Positions 8,648 through 16,433 of a DNA stretch of 64,000 nt are shown one piece after another. Source of the stretch: Bacillus sp. EB01 (lineage in GTDB: Bacteria; Bacillota; Bacilli; Bacillales; Cytobacillaceae); contig NZ_HG964497.1 in assembly GCF_000613125.1 (NCBI RefSeq), forward strand, positions 3,178,971 to 3,242,970, written 5' to 3'. Under the pieces are notes generated by a model. It was not told the origin of the DNA, ran no database searches, and saw nothing but the letters and a program-made list of their open reading frames with translations. Position numbers and translations under genes: made by a program. How positions within the stretch are numbered: the stretch's first letter is position 1; the number at the start of each line of letters is the position of its first letter.

Positions 8648-9469
8648 TCAGATGGTATGCATCACTATATTTTGAAAAACAAGATCTGGTCGTTCTTCCG
8701 TAATTAAATGGCCTGTTTTTTCAACCGTAATCAACTGTGCATCTGGCAAATCCCGAACAAGCCGTTTACCGACTTCTACAGGAACGACCCGGTCTTCCTC
8801 CCCCCAGATCAATAATGTCGGGACTTTGATTTCATTAAGCTGCTGAGGAAGCAAATCACCCTCGCGATGACGGAGCAGCCGAATCAAAGCTTGATAAAAC
8901 CCTTTTTCCGCCAACGGTTTTCCAAATTCCTGAATCAGTTCATCATTGATTAATGTTTGATCGAAAAACACATTGCTTAAATGATGTTTAACATCCTTTC
9001 TTCGAACATAATAATGAACGAATTTTTCAAAGAACGGTAAGTAGGAGCAATAAATGAGAGGCTTTCTTGCCGGCTTCAAATAACCTGAGCTGCAGAGCAA
9101 AATCAATTTATTTATTTTTTCCGGGGCAATCAGCGCCATATTCAAGGCAATTTGGCCTCCCATTGAATGAGCGACGATGGACGTGCTGGAAAACCCAAAC
9201 TTGCGAAGGCATTCTAATAGCAACCCCGCATAATTTTGAAAGCTATAGATATACGCAGTTGGCTTTTCGCTTTTCCCAAAGCCGGGAAGATCGACGGCAA
9301 GAATTGAATAATGCTTTTGCAAAAGAGGAATGATCCTCCGGAATGTATAAGTCGAAGATGCAAAACCATGGATTAGAAGAAGTGGTGGTTTATCATTTAA
9401 ATCGTATTCGCAGTATAAATTGATATTATCTACTTTCATGTAAGTTTGATTGAGTCCATTGAAAGTCAA
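8648..9469 (-). CDS. Alpha/beta fold hydrolase
   Basis: A 273-residue alpha/beta hydrolase. The oxyanion HGF segment is near residues 34-36, the nucleophile elbow AHSMGG puts Ser at about 102, the acid is in GEEDRVVP and the catalytic His is in TGHLITEE near the C-terminus. A flexible cap sits between. Substrate cannot be told; family members include esterases and C-C bond hydrolases. The open frame begins with a GTG inside the ribosome site itself; GGAGGAGGGG is correctly spaced for a TTG at 9469, the start used here. An internal ATG at 9439 is an alternative. Confidence 0.85.
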   Translation of the reverse strand: MTFNGLNQTYMKVDNINLYCEYDLNDKPPLLLIHGFASSTYTFRRIIPLLQKHYSILAVDLPGFGKSEKPTAYIYSFQNYAGLLLECLRKFGFSSTSIVAHSMGGQIALNMALIAPEKINKLILLCSSGYLKPARKPLIYCSYLPFFEKFVHYYVRRKDVKHHLSNVFFDQTLINDELIQEFGKPLAEKGFYQALIRLLRHREGDLLPQQLNEIKVPTLLIWGEEDRVVPVEVGKRLVRDLPDAQLITVEKTGHLITEERPDLVFQNIVMHTI

Positions 9470-9728
9470 TGCCTTCCCCTCCTCCACTAACGATAATGGT
9501 TCTATTTTTCACCAATTTGACATGGAGGATACCCATATTTTCTCCGAATGAAACGCTTTCCGAAAACGATAACCTTTTTGGCCTGCCTCGGACAGAATGC
9601 GATGACGTATTCAACGATATTCAATAATCTTACAGTTTTTTTACATACCTTTTACACCACCTCAAGATACTATCGATATTCATCCCATAAAATGAAAGTA
9701 AGCAAGTCTAACTTATGGGAGGGACTGA

Positions 9729-11060
9729 ATGAAAATTACTGTTGCTGGAACTGGGTATGTAGGACTGGTAAATGGAGTTTGCCTTGCGGAAATGGGATAC
9801 GAAGTCGTTTGCATTGATACAGACGAAACAAAAATCAACACATTGCAAAAAGGGATTTCGACGATTTATGAACCTGGCCTTGAAGGACTTCTCAAGAAAA
9901 ACAGCAAATCCGGCAGCCTCCGCTTTACACTAAACCCGCGGGAAGCCTATTCCGATGCCGACGTCATCATCATTGCTGTCGGTACACCTGAGAACAGTGA
10001 TGGATCAGTAAATTTGGAATATATTTTTTCAGCCTCTTATACAATTGCAGCACATATGGAGAAGGATGCAGTCATTTGTACAAGGAGTACTGTCCCAGTC
10101 GGCACGAATGCACAAATCGAGGAAATCATTGCTCGATTAACACCTCCACCCCTTCGCGCACATGTAGTTTCACTGCCAGAGTTTCTTCGTGAAGGCTCTG
10201 CAATCTTTGACTTCTTTAATGGTGACCGAGTTATCATTGGTGCGGCTAATGAGAAAGCTGCTGACGTGATTGAAGGACTTTTTCTTCCATTAAACATTCC
10301 TATTGCAAAAACAGACCGAAATAGTGCCGAAATGATTAAGTATGCAGCGAACGCGTTTCTTGCGACAAAGATTAGTTTCATTAATGAGATTGCGGCACTG
10401 TGCGAAAAAGTCGAAGCCGATATTGACGAAGTAGCCAACGGAATTGGAATGGATGGCAGAATTGGGCCACACTTCCTACGGGCGGGAATCGGATATGGCG
10501 GTTCCTGCTTCCCTAAAGACACCAAAGCCCTGCTTAAACTCGCCGGAAATATGGAACACCCTTTCATGCTTCTTCAATCCGTTATTGAAGTTAACAACAA
10601 ACAGCATTCACTTCCTGTCGCAAAAGCAAAAAAGGCAGCCGGATCACTTGCCGGAAAAAAGGTTGCCGTACTTGGCTTATCTTACAAGCCTGATACAGAT
10701 GACATAAGAGAGTCCGCTTCAATCAGGATTATCCAGGAGCTGCTGGATGAAGGCGCAAAAGTGATAGCCTATGATCCTTCAGCAGTCCCAAATGCCAAAA
10801 GGTTGTTCGGGGATGCAATCGATTATACCCTTGATATCCGTAAGGCATTATCTGATGCTGAAACAGCGATCATCGCGACGGACTGGGACCAAATCAGGCA
10901 TCTTCAGCCATCCGTATTTGCTTCTTATATGAAAGAGCCCATCCTTATCGATGGCCGTAATTGCTTTTCGCCTGAAAGAATGAGACTTGAACCCATTACG
11001 TATATATCAATTGGCAGGCCGGCACTGCTCAAGGAAAAATCAAGCGCTTCTTTTAACTGA
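9729..11060 (+). CDS. ugd: UDP-glucose 6-dehydrogenase
   Basis: A 443-residue enzyme that oxidises UDP-glucose twice with NAD+ to UDP-glucuronate. The Rossmann motif GTGYVGL is at residues 7-13, the EFLREGSAI substrate loop follows in the middle, and the catalytic Cys is residue 260 in GGSCFPKD. The C-terminal UDP-binding domain (GLSYKPDTDDIRESAS) is intact. Length matches the family (TuaD of B. subtilis). Ribosome site GGGAGG. A GT4 glycosyltransferase starts 97 bp downstream, so the glucuronate probably feeds a surface polymer or glycolipid. No other teichuronic-acid genes are in view. Confidence 0.95.
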   Translation: MKITVAGTGYVGLVNGVCLAEMGYEVVCIDTDETKINTLQKGISTIYEPGLEGLLKKNSKSGSLRFTLNPREAYSDADVIIIAVGTPENSDGSVNLEYIFSASYTIAAHMEKDAVICTRSTVPVGTNAQIEEIIARLTPPPLRAHVVSLPEFLREGSAIFDFFNGDRVIIGAANEKAADVIEGLFLPLNIPIAKTDRNSAEMIKYAANAFLATKISFINEIAALCEKVEADIDEVANGIGMDGRIGPHFLRAGIGYGGSCFPKDTKALLKLAGNMEHPFMLLQSVIEVNNKQHSLPVAKAKKAAGSLAGKKVAVLGLSYKPDTDDIRESASIRIIQELLDEGAKVIAYDPSAVPNAKRLFGDAIDYTLDIRKALSDAETAIIATDWDQIRHLQPSVFASYMKEPILIDGRNCFSPERMRLEPITYISIGRPALLKEKSSASFN

Positions 11061-11157
11061 TTTTATCCTGTATTTTCACACCCAGACCCTGCTTGAAGGC
11101 ACCAATGTATTGCTTGGATTTAGGATGTCCTAATTCGATTGATGCCAGGAGGTCAGT

Positions 11158-12297
11158 ATGAAAATTGCTATTTTTACGGACACGTATCATCCGGATATGA
11201 ATGGGGTTGCGCGGACACTGAAGCGTCTTTCCGATTATTTGGAGGGCCAAAATATTACATGTAAAATTTTCGCTCCAAAAAGTCCATCTGAATATGTGGC
11301 AGACAATCTTCATCAGTTCGCCAGCCTTTCTTTATTTCTTTATCCGGAGTGCCGGCTGGCATTCCCCAATCTTATCAATGTAAAGACAGAACTCGAGCGT
11401 TTTTCACCAGACTTGATCCATGTTGCCACACCATTCAATATTGGGTTCTGCGGCGCTTATTTTTCAAAAAAAATGAATATCCCTTTGGTTGGTTCGTATC
11501 ATACCGACTTTGACCAGTATTTAAACTATTACAATCTTGAATTCTTATCAAACTATTTATGGAGGTATATGGCCTGGTTCCACAAACCCTTCCAGAAACT
11601 ATATGTCCCTTCATTAGAAACATTGAACCAGTTGCAGCAGCGCGGTTTCTCTAATCTGGAACTTTGGGGAAGGGGCGTTGATTGCAGCCTCTTCCATCCA
11701 AACTATAACAAATTGTCGGGGCGTATGCGATATCACGCAGGCAATAAAGTCATTTTCAGCTATGCCGGACGGCTGGCGCCTGAGAAAGATCTCAATACGC
11801 TCATGAGTGTTGCCACCTCCCTGCCCAAGGCGATTCAGGAGAAAATCCAGTGGATCATTGTAGGCGACGGCCCGGAGCGGGAGGAGTTAGAAGCACAGGC
11901 TCCCCGAAATATGCTTTTTACCGGTTATTTAAAAGGGGAAAAGCTGGCTGAGGTATATTCGATATCAGATGTGTTTGTTTTCCCTTCTCCGACAGAAACA
12001 TTCGGAAATGTCGTCCTTGAGGCACTAGCAAGCGGGACCCCGGTTGTATGCGCGAATTCAGGTGGAGTGAAACACCTCGTCAAAGACGGGATAAGCGGAT
12101 TTCTATGCGAGCCCGGCAATCCTGAAAGTTTCAAGAAAGCACTATTAACATTGATGAACAACCCTTCCCTCCTTCGCTCGATGGGACAGCAAGGAAGAAA
12201 CTTTGCCCTCACCCAAAAGTGGGACACGATACTCGCTTCCCTTGTATGGTCCTATCGGGATGTCATTGAAGCCAAGGTTGAAAGAAAATATGCGTAA
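11158..12297 (+). CDS. GT4 family glycosyltransferase
   Basis: A 379-residue GT-B glycosyltransferase. The N-terminus shows FTDTYHPDMNGVARTL (residues 6-21), as in MgtA-like lipid or mannosyl transferases; GSYHTDFDQY follows at about 115-124. The C-terminal donor domain has YAGRLAPEKD and the E-x7-E motif in PTETFGNVVLEALASG. The family retains anomeric configuration and uses NDP-sugars. AGGAGG ribosome site. Its position behind ugd suggests transfer of glucose or glucuronate to a membrane lipid or polymer; donor and acceptor are inferred, not shown. Confidence 0.88.
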   Translation: MKIAIFTDTYHPDMNGVARTLKRLSDYLEGQNITCKIFAPKSPSEYVADNLHQFASLSLFLYPECRLAFPNLINVKTELERFSPDLIHVATPFNIGFCGAYFSKKMNIPLVGSYHTDFDQYLNYYNLEFLSNYLWRYMAWFHKPFQKLYVPSLETLNQLQQRGFSNLELWGRGVDCSLFHPNYNKLSGRMRYHAGNKVIFSYAGRLAPEKDLNTLMSVATSLPKAIQEKIQWIIVGDGPEREELEAQAPRNMLFTGYLKGEKLAEVYSISDVFVFPSPTETFGNVVLEALASGTPVVCANSGGVKHLVKDGISGFLCEPGNPESFKKALLTLMNNPSLLRSMGQQGRNFALTQKWDTILASLVWSYRDVIEAKVERKYA

Positions 12298-12349
12298 TAA
12301 ACCCGAATCATGAAGAATACATTCAGTTGAACTTATTCCATATACTCGA

Positions 12350-12388
12350 AAGCCCTATCTGCCTTGTTACGGATAGGGCTTATTTGTG
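12350..12388 (+). terminator. Terminator after the GT4 gene
   Basis: Stem AGCCCTATC / GATAGGGCT with a short T-rich tail. Confidence 0.75.
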
Positions 12389-12451
12389 ATTCAGTATTGG
12401 GAACATAGTCTTATTACCGATTGCCAGGATGGGATTTTTGGATTCGGATTT

Positions 12452-12488
12452 CATTGAAAATAAACCCGGCTGCAATGGCAGCCGGGTT
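12452..12488 (-). terminator. Terminator of the yedE-yedF operon
   Basis: Perfect 11-bp stem AACCCGGCTGC / GCAGCCGGGTT around four bases; the minus-strand tail is TTTATTTTC. It lies 14 bp after the yedF stop. Confidence 0.9.
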
Positions 12489-12501
12489 GAGTACGAGTGA
12501 T

Positions 12502-12747
12502 TTATTTTACTACCTTAATGTAAAAGTATATATCCTGCCCGTATTTCTCGGGTTCTGCCATGAGCTGATAGCCGTGCTTGACGGCTTCTTCAGGAACACT
12601 GCGGAATGATTGCGGACAGTCTGCGATGACTTGCAGCACTTCTCCGATTTTCATAGTTTTTAGCGCATCCAGCGCATAAATGACGGGGTACGGTCAAGGC
12701 TCGCCCCGAATGTCGAGTGTATAGTTAACATCAATTATTTGTGACAC
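12502..12747 (-). CDS. yedF: YedF/TusA-family protein with in-frame TGA at the catalytic Cys: candidate selenoprotein
   Basis: Reading TGA through, this is an 81-residue one-domain TusA/SirA-like protein: TLDIRGEP-[TGA]-PYPVIYALDALK, then IADCPQS and HGYQ, ending in TAA. In YedF/TusA relatives the TGA position is the invariant catalytic cysteine of the CPxP motif, which carries sulfur or selenium. The TGA is codon 18 (12694-12696). The frame is otherwise intact, with an AAAGGAGG site eight bases before the GTG and a start only 3 bp after the yedE stop. A SECIS-like hairpin follows the TGA. Two explanations are open: selenocysteine insertion, or a TGC/TGT-to-TGA null mutation (or read error). 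The gene is not decayed anywhere else. Confidence 0.75.
12663..12696 (-). promoter_or_regulatory. Candidate bacterial SECIS element after the yedF TGA
   Basis: Numbering from the U of UGA, bases 22-25 and 31-34 form a GCGC/GCGC stem closing the five-base loop UGGAU. A UUU/AAA pairing can extend it below a 2x2 internal loop. Loop distance (about 22 bases after UGA), small size and G in the first two loop bases fit the loose bacterial SECIS pattern. The stem is short, so this is suggestive only. Confidence 0.4.
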
Positions 12748-12750
12748 GGT

Positions 12751-13977
12751 TTATGCCTCCTTTGTAACGTGAGTAAGCTTCTGGGACTTCTGAAGCTTGA
12801 TGCCTGAGCCGTAACGGAATCGTTTTTCCCACCAGGAGGATAGGAGGAACCAGGCAACAAGCATGGCAATGGTTCCGAATAGCGCGCCCATTGGCCCCCA
12901 CTCTTCGATTAGATTTACTTTCGGATAATTTTCCACAAGGGCATTGTAAATGCCAAGATGGTCCCAGCCATATGCAAGTGCGGTTGCACCGATGATATTG
13001 CCTGCGAACACTACCCAGTATAACAGCTGGCCTTCCATTGCCCGGTACATCATGCCTGTCTCACAGCCTCCTGCAAGGACGATCCCGAAACCGAACAGCA
13101 ATCCGCCGATCGCTGTACTTGGCGCAGCTACTTTAATCAGGGCAAGTGAGCCGCTTTGAATATAGAAGAATGTCACGATAACACTGATCAGCATCCCAAC
13201 GGCAATTGCTTTAGACATCATCGCGCGGCCGCTGATCCACATGTCGCGGAAAGCGGATGTGAAACAAATTTGCCCGCGTTCAATCAGGATTCCGAACAAA
13301 GCGCCTGCGATACAGGCTACTCCAAGCATGGTTTTCCCCGCCGCAAAGAAATAAATGATAAGTGCGAGATAAAGCAACGCGACAATCAGACCGATGACAG
13401 GCTGAACCTTTTCGTTTTGTGCTTTTGGTTTTGAAGGTTTCATCGGCCCTTTCATTAAGGACGGTTTCCCGAGCCACCATTTGGTGTTGACGACTTTCAC
13501 ACCAAAGTAAGTTCCGATGGCAGTGGTCACCATAAAAATCCAGGAATGAAACGAGAATTGAGGAACTCCTGTGAAAAAGGCAGCAAGATTACAGCCAAGT
13601 GCAAGCCGGGCTCCAAATCCAGCAATGATTCCGCCAGTAAATCCTTGAACGAGGCGACGCTTTTGTTTCGGTACACGAATCTTGAAACTGTTGCTGAGCA
13701 AAATCGTAATCGCCGCGCCAACCAGCATCCCGATGACAATCCAGCCGTCGGTCCGGCTTATCGGAGTCCCTTCTAGACCGACCAGGCCGAAATACGCCCA
13801 ATCGGAAACATCCGCTCCGAACCATTCGAGCATATGGCCGCCAAACCTGGTAAATTCCCCGGTAACCGCCCAAACCGTCCCGGTAATCCCAAAGTACAAA
13901 GCACTGACCAAACCCGCAATGCTGATTGCAATGTAAGGATTCCAGTAATTCTTAAATATTTTTTGATAAAGACTCAT
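12751..13977 (-). CDS. yedE: YedE/FdhT-type selenium (sulfur) transport membrane protein
   Basis: A 408-residue, multi-helix YeeE/YedE family membrane protein. Conserved cysteine motifs are visible: GARLALGCNLAAFFTG, ERGQICFTSAFRDMW and GGCETGMMYRAMEGQ, and the N-terminus (YFGITGTVWAVTGEF) closely follows E. coli YedE. YeeE relatives import thiosulfate; YedE/FdhT is linked by genome context to selenium metabolism. The ATG at 13977 has a GGAGG site eight bases away; an upstream frame start at 14022 is unlikely. The yedF ribosome site is inside the last codons of this gene, so the pair is translationally close. Confidence 0.9.
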   Translation of the reverse strand: MSLYQKIFKNYWNPYIAISIAGLVSALYFGITGTVWAVTGEFTRFGGHMLEWFGADVSDWAYFGLVGLEGTPISRTDGWIVIGMLVGAAITILLSNSFKIRVPKQKRRLVQGFTGGIIAGFGARLALGCNLAAFFTGVPQFSFHSWIFMVTTAIGTYFGVKVVNTKWWLGKPSLMKGPMKPSKPKAQNEKVQPVIGLIVALLYLALIIYFFAAGKTMLGVACIAGALFGILIERGQICFTSAFRDMWISGRAMMSKAIAVGMLISVIVTFFYIQSGSLALIKVAAPSTAIGGLLFGFGIVLAGGCETGMMYRAMEGQLLYWVVFAGNIIGATALAYGWDHLGIYNALVENYPKVNLIEEWGPMGALFGTIAMLVAWFLLSSWWEKRFRYGSGIKLQKSQKLTHVTKEA

Positions 13978-14140
13978 GAATTGAACCTCCAACATAGGTT
14001 TCTTTGATGAAGTAGAAAGCAATTTATTAAATGTACAAACAATACCAATCCAACTTTACTAGCTATTTTTCGGAGGAGCAATTTGAATTATCAATACATT
14101 AGATGATTATCAATCGAAACAACCAATAAATATTTTTGCG

Positions 14141-14180
14141 ACAAAAAAAAACAGCACCTTCACATTGGAAAGGTGCTGTT
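14141..14180 (-). terminator. Terminator of the 14296-14859 gene
   Basis: Ten-bp stem ACAGCACCTT / AAGGTGCTGT followed on the minus strand by a run of nine T. Confidence 0.9.
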
Positions 14181-14295
14181 CCTAGAAGTTATTGTCTTCA
14201 AAAAAAGGCAACTGCTTGCTTTCTTAATCCCACCAGAAGTACCAAACAGAAGAATTGATAAGTGTGCCTGCCAAAGACATGACGGATCCAGTAAT

Positions 14296-14859
14296 CTAAT
14301 TTTTACAAGACTGACTCACATTTGAATGACTTTCCTTTAATCTTCTTCTTGTAACCTCATCAATTAGATAAAAAATTATAGAACATATAGTTGGTAATAT
14401 AAAAACGCTCGGGTTTAGGTAGTCAACTAGGCTAAAAATAGCAGTAAAAAGACCAAAACCAATATGAATTAGTCCCGAAACCAAAGCACGGTATTCAAGG
14501 TATCTTTTAGAAACAAGCTCTGCGATGATGGAAGCGGGTATTCCATAGCAAAATACACCTATAGAACTAAAGAATAAAATAAGTAGAAATCCTGCAATAT
14601 TGGCAATATCAAAAGAAGGTAACGCTGCAATAATTGACACTACAGTAAATCCAAGAGAGAAAATAAAGGATGTATAAAATGCGACTTTAACTTTTCTTAG
14701 TCTATTTTCGTACATTATCTCTCTCGCATTAGGTATTAGAAATGAGACAGAAAATATGGCAAGTAACAATTTTATATATGTAGGTATAGTAGAGACATAT
14801 ATTATTAATAAGACCAGAATAACACAGAAATTAGGAATTATGTTTTTGGCTTTTAGCAT
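14296..14859 (-). CDS. Multi-pass membrane protein, 187 aa, unknown
   Basis: An unrecognised membrane protein with about five to six hydrophobic segments (near residues 8-45, 60-80, 88-112, 125-147, 150-168) and a short polar C-terminal tail. A GAAAGG site lies about 11 bases before the ATG. A strong terminator follows it. It is AT-rich and sits at the edge of the repeat zone. No transport motif is seen. Confidence 0.7.
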   Translation of the reverse strand: MLKAKNIIPNFCVILVLLIIYVSTIPTYIKLLLAIFSVSFLIPNAREIMYENRLRKVKVAFYTSFIFSLGFTVVSIIAALPSFDIANIAGFLLILFFSSIGVFCYGIPASIIAELVSKRYLEYRALVSGLIHIGFGLFTAIFSLVDYLNPSVFILPTICSIIFYLIDEVTRRRLKESHSNVSQSCKN

Positions 14860-15004
14860 TCAAATTCAACCTTTCACTTTTAGGAAGTTAACTAACACCT
14901 CTATAGTTGATTAACAAGTTAACTACCTGCTGAACAATTAGGGCTAATATTGCTGTAATTACTATGCCTATTACTATTATTCAATGATTATTTTGGATAA
15001 TCCT

Positions 15005-15096
15005 TCTTCAACTAAACTGCCCCGTTTGTTTAATAAGGAAATATAGTAAAAAACAGGTTAATCCCTCTTGAAACAATATCCATTATGTGAGTTAAA
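15005..15096 (+). repeat. Dispersed repeat, long form
   Basis: Left part intact (TTCAACTAAACTGCCCC then GTTTGTTTAATAAGG); right hairpin partly decayed. It ends 6 bp after the stop of the leftward gene at 15102. Confidence 0.85.
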
Positions 15097-15101
15097 GGTA
15101 T

Positions 15102-15560
15102 TTATAATTTAAGCACTTCTATATTCTTGCAACGAATTATTAATGTATCAGAAGCAAGCAATATTTCGTGACAGAGGTATTCACTATCATAAGATGTTAC
15201 TTCATAAGATATCCAATCATCTAAACCTCTTTTACCTTCAAATACTATTTCATTGCTATCAGCACAAGTATTTCTTTGTATATCATAATCCATTAGAAAT
15301 TTATTTACACCGACCCACTTAACTAGGTACTTATCTCCGCTATTGTGCAATAAATGAACTTCAATTATAGTAGGGTCATCCTCATCGTTTCCTACATCTG
15401 GGTTAAATATATTCTTAACCTTTAGAGAAAAAATGTGGGAATCGTGAAAGGAATCATTAGAAAAAAACGTATATGCTTCATTATTTAAGCGTGGCTTTAA
15501 CAGCTTTAATTGGTCTAAATATCCGTCTATATCACTAAAATCATCGGTGAAAAATTTCAT
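15102..15560 (-). CDS. Hypothetical protein, 152 aa
   Basis: An acidic, soluble, beta-rich looking protein of unknown function. It begins with an aromatic/acidic segment (MKFFTDDFSDIDGYLDQL) and contains alternating hydrophobic strands such as IIEVHLLHNSGDKYLVKWVGV. Ribosome site ATGGAGGGG before the ATG is strong. It is bracketed by two repeat copies, the downstream one only 6 bp from the stop, fitting the one-gene-per-repeat layout. Confidence 0.75.
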   Translation of the reverse strand: MKFFTDDFSDIDGYLDQLKLLKPRLNNEAYTFFSNDSFHDSHIFSLKVKNIFNPDVGNDEDDPTIIEVHLLHNSGDKYLVKWVGVNKFLMDYDIQRNTCADSNEIVFEGKRGLDDWISYEVTSYDSEYLCHEILLASDTLIIRCKNIEVLKL

Positions 15561-15628
15561 TTTTGCCCCTCCATTTTCCGTCTTTATATGTATTTAATCT
15601 TTATTCGATAGAATGGCTTCAGTTCCTT

Positions 15629-15660
15629 GTTCAACTAACCTGCCCCGTTAGTCCAATAAC
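15629..15660 (+). repeat. Dispersed repeat, short form
   Basis: Arms TTCAACTAAC and GTTAGTCCAA around the loop CTGCCCC. Confidence 0.9.
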
Positions 15661-15769
15661 GAGTAACCACCCAAGCTTTGGGCAATTCACTTTATAATAA
15701 ACTTGAATCACTTACTTATCTGATCGACTAATTTGATCAAGCACTCATTTCGCAGGTTTATATGATGGA

Positions 15770-16075
15770 TTACGGTCTAATAGTCTTATTAGTATTTCTT
15801 TGGCCCTCATTTCCACTCATAATCAAGGCTTCCGAATATTGCAAGGACGCCTTGTCGCTATTAGGGTTTAACTCATATGCTTTTTTCATATAGGTTACTG
15901 CTTCGTTTTGCTTCCCCAATTTAGCAAGACACTCACCAATCCTGGCATAAGTTTTAAAATGCTCGTTTAGTTCACAAGATTTTAGGAAGCAATTTAAAGA
16001 TGTCTGATAATCACCATTTTCAAAACGAACCATTCCCTCACCATGAAAGTGATAAGACTCTTCATATCTATCCAT
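15770..16075 (-). CDS. Small TPR-repeat protein, 101 aa
   Basis: Contains about two and a half tetratricopeptide repeats: a first helix pair around GEGMVRFENGDYQTSLNCF (residues 12-30) and a second around ARIGECLAKLGKQNEAVTYM and AYELNPNSDKA (residues 44-75). TPRs mediate protein-protein binding; the partner is unknown. A GAGGGG site lies about 12 bases before the ATG. Its first 82 bp overlap, in another frame, the end of the upstream ORF 15994-16236, so one of the two may be frameshifted. Confidence 0.75.
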   Translation of the reverse strand: MDRYEESYHFHGEGMVRFENGDYQTSLNCFLKSCELNEHFKTYARIGECLAKLGKQNEAVTYMKKAYELNPNSDKASLQYSEALIMSGNEGQRNTNKTIRP

Positions 16076-16236
16076 AAACGAATTTTTCCCCTCTTATATG
16101 TGTTCCTATAGACCTCAAAGATTTTCAATTCTGGGTTTTCTTGAGAAAAGTAGTAAATTAGTATCCAAAATGATAAATATCCATCTTCCTCAGCCTCATT
16201 CAAAATTTGGTAGTCAACTAAATCAATATTACCCAC
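15994..16236 (-). CDS. Possible small ORF overlapping the TPR gene, 80 aa
   Basis: Starts at a GTG with a well-spaced AGAAGGAGA site and reads an acidic N-terminus (NIDLVDYQILNEAEEDGYL) followed by about 60 plausible residues. The last 27 residues overlap the TPR gene in a different frame and look like out-of-frame sequence. It may be the true N-terminal part of a longer protein that has lost frame with the TPR part. Function unknown. Confidence 0.4.
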   Translation of the reverse strand: MGNIDLVDYQILNEAEEDGYLSFWILIYYFSQENPELKIFEVYRNTYKRGKIRLWIDMKSLITFMVREWFVLKMVIIRHL

Positions 16237-16279
16237 TGGCTTTATCTCCTTCTAATAATTTCAATAGAGTTTTGATTCT

Positions 16280-16373
16280 TATTGAACAAACCTGCCCCGT
16301 TTGTTTAATAAGGAATTCAATAAAAAAGGCGGTTAATCCTTCCTGGATTAACACACCCGATAGTTCAATAAGG
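16280..16373 (+). repeat. Dispersed repeat, long form (best full copy)
   Basis: Left arm TTATTGAACAAAC, core CTGCCCC, GTTTGTTTAATAAGGAATTCAA, inner hairpin GTTAATCC / GGATTAAC with an A-tract before it (T-tract on the minus strand), and right end CGATAGTTCAATAAGG. Confidence 0.9.
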
Positions 16374-16374
16374 G

Positions 16375-16411
16375 AAGGGCGACAACTATTACTTTAGCTG
16401 TCGCCCTTTTT
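16375..16411. terminator. Hairpin terminator between repeat and ftsW-like gene
   Basis: Stem AAGGGCGACA / TGTCGCCCTT with TTTTT on the plus side. It lies just past the ftsW-like stop and may act in either direction. Confidence 0.7.
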
Positions 16412-16433
16412 ATCAGCAATTACATGTTCGACT

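Noticed and set aside
10037-10567. 176-aa ORF antisense to UDP-glucose dehydrogenase
   Set aside because: Shadow of a high-confidence gene; Ser/Ala-rich composition typical of antisense frames.
13156-13936. Several ORFs opposite yedE
   Set aside because: Antisense shadows without motifs or ribosome sites.
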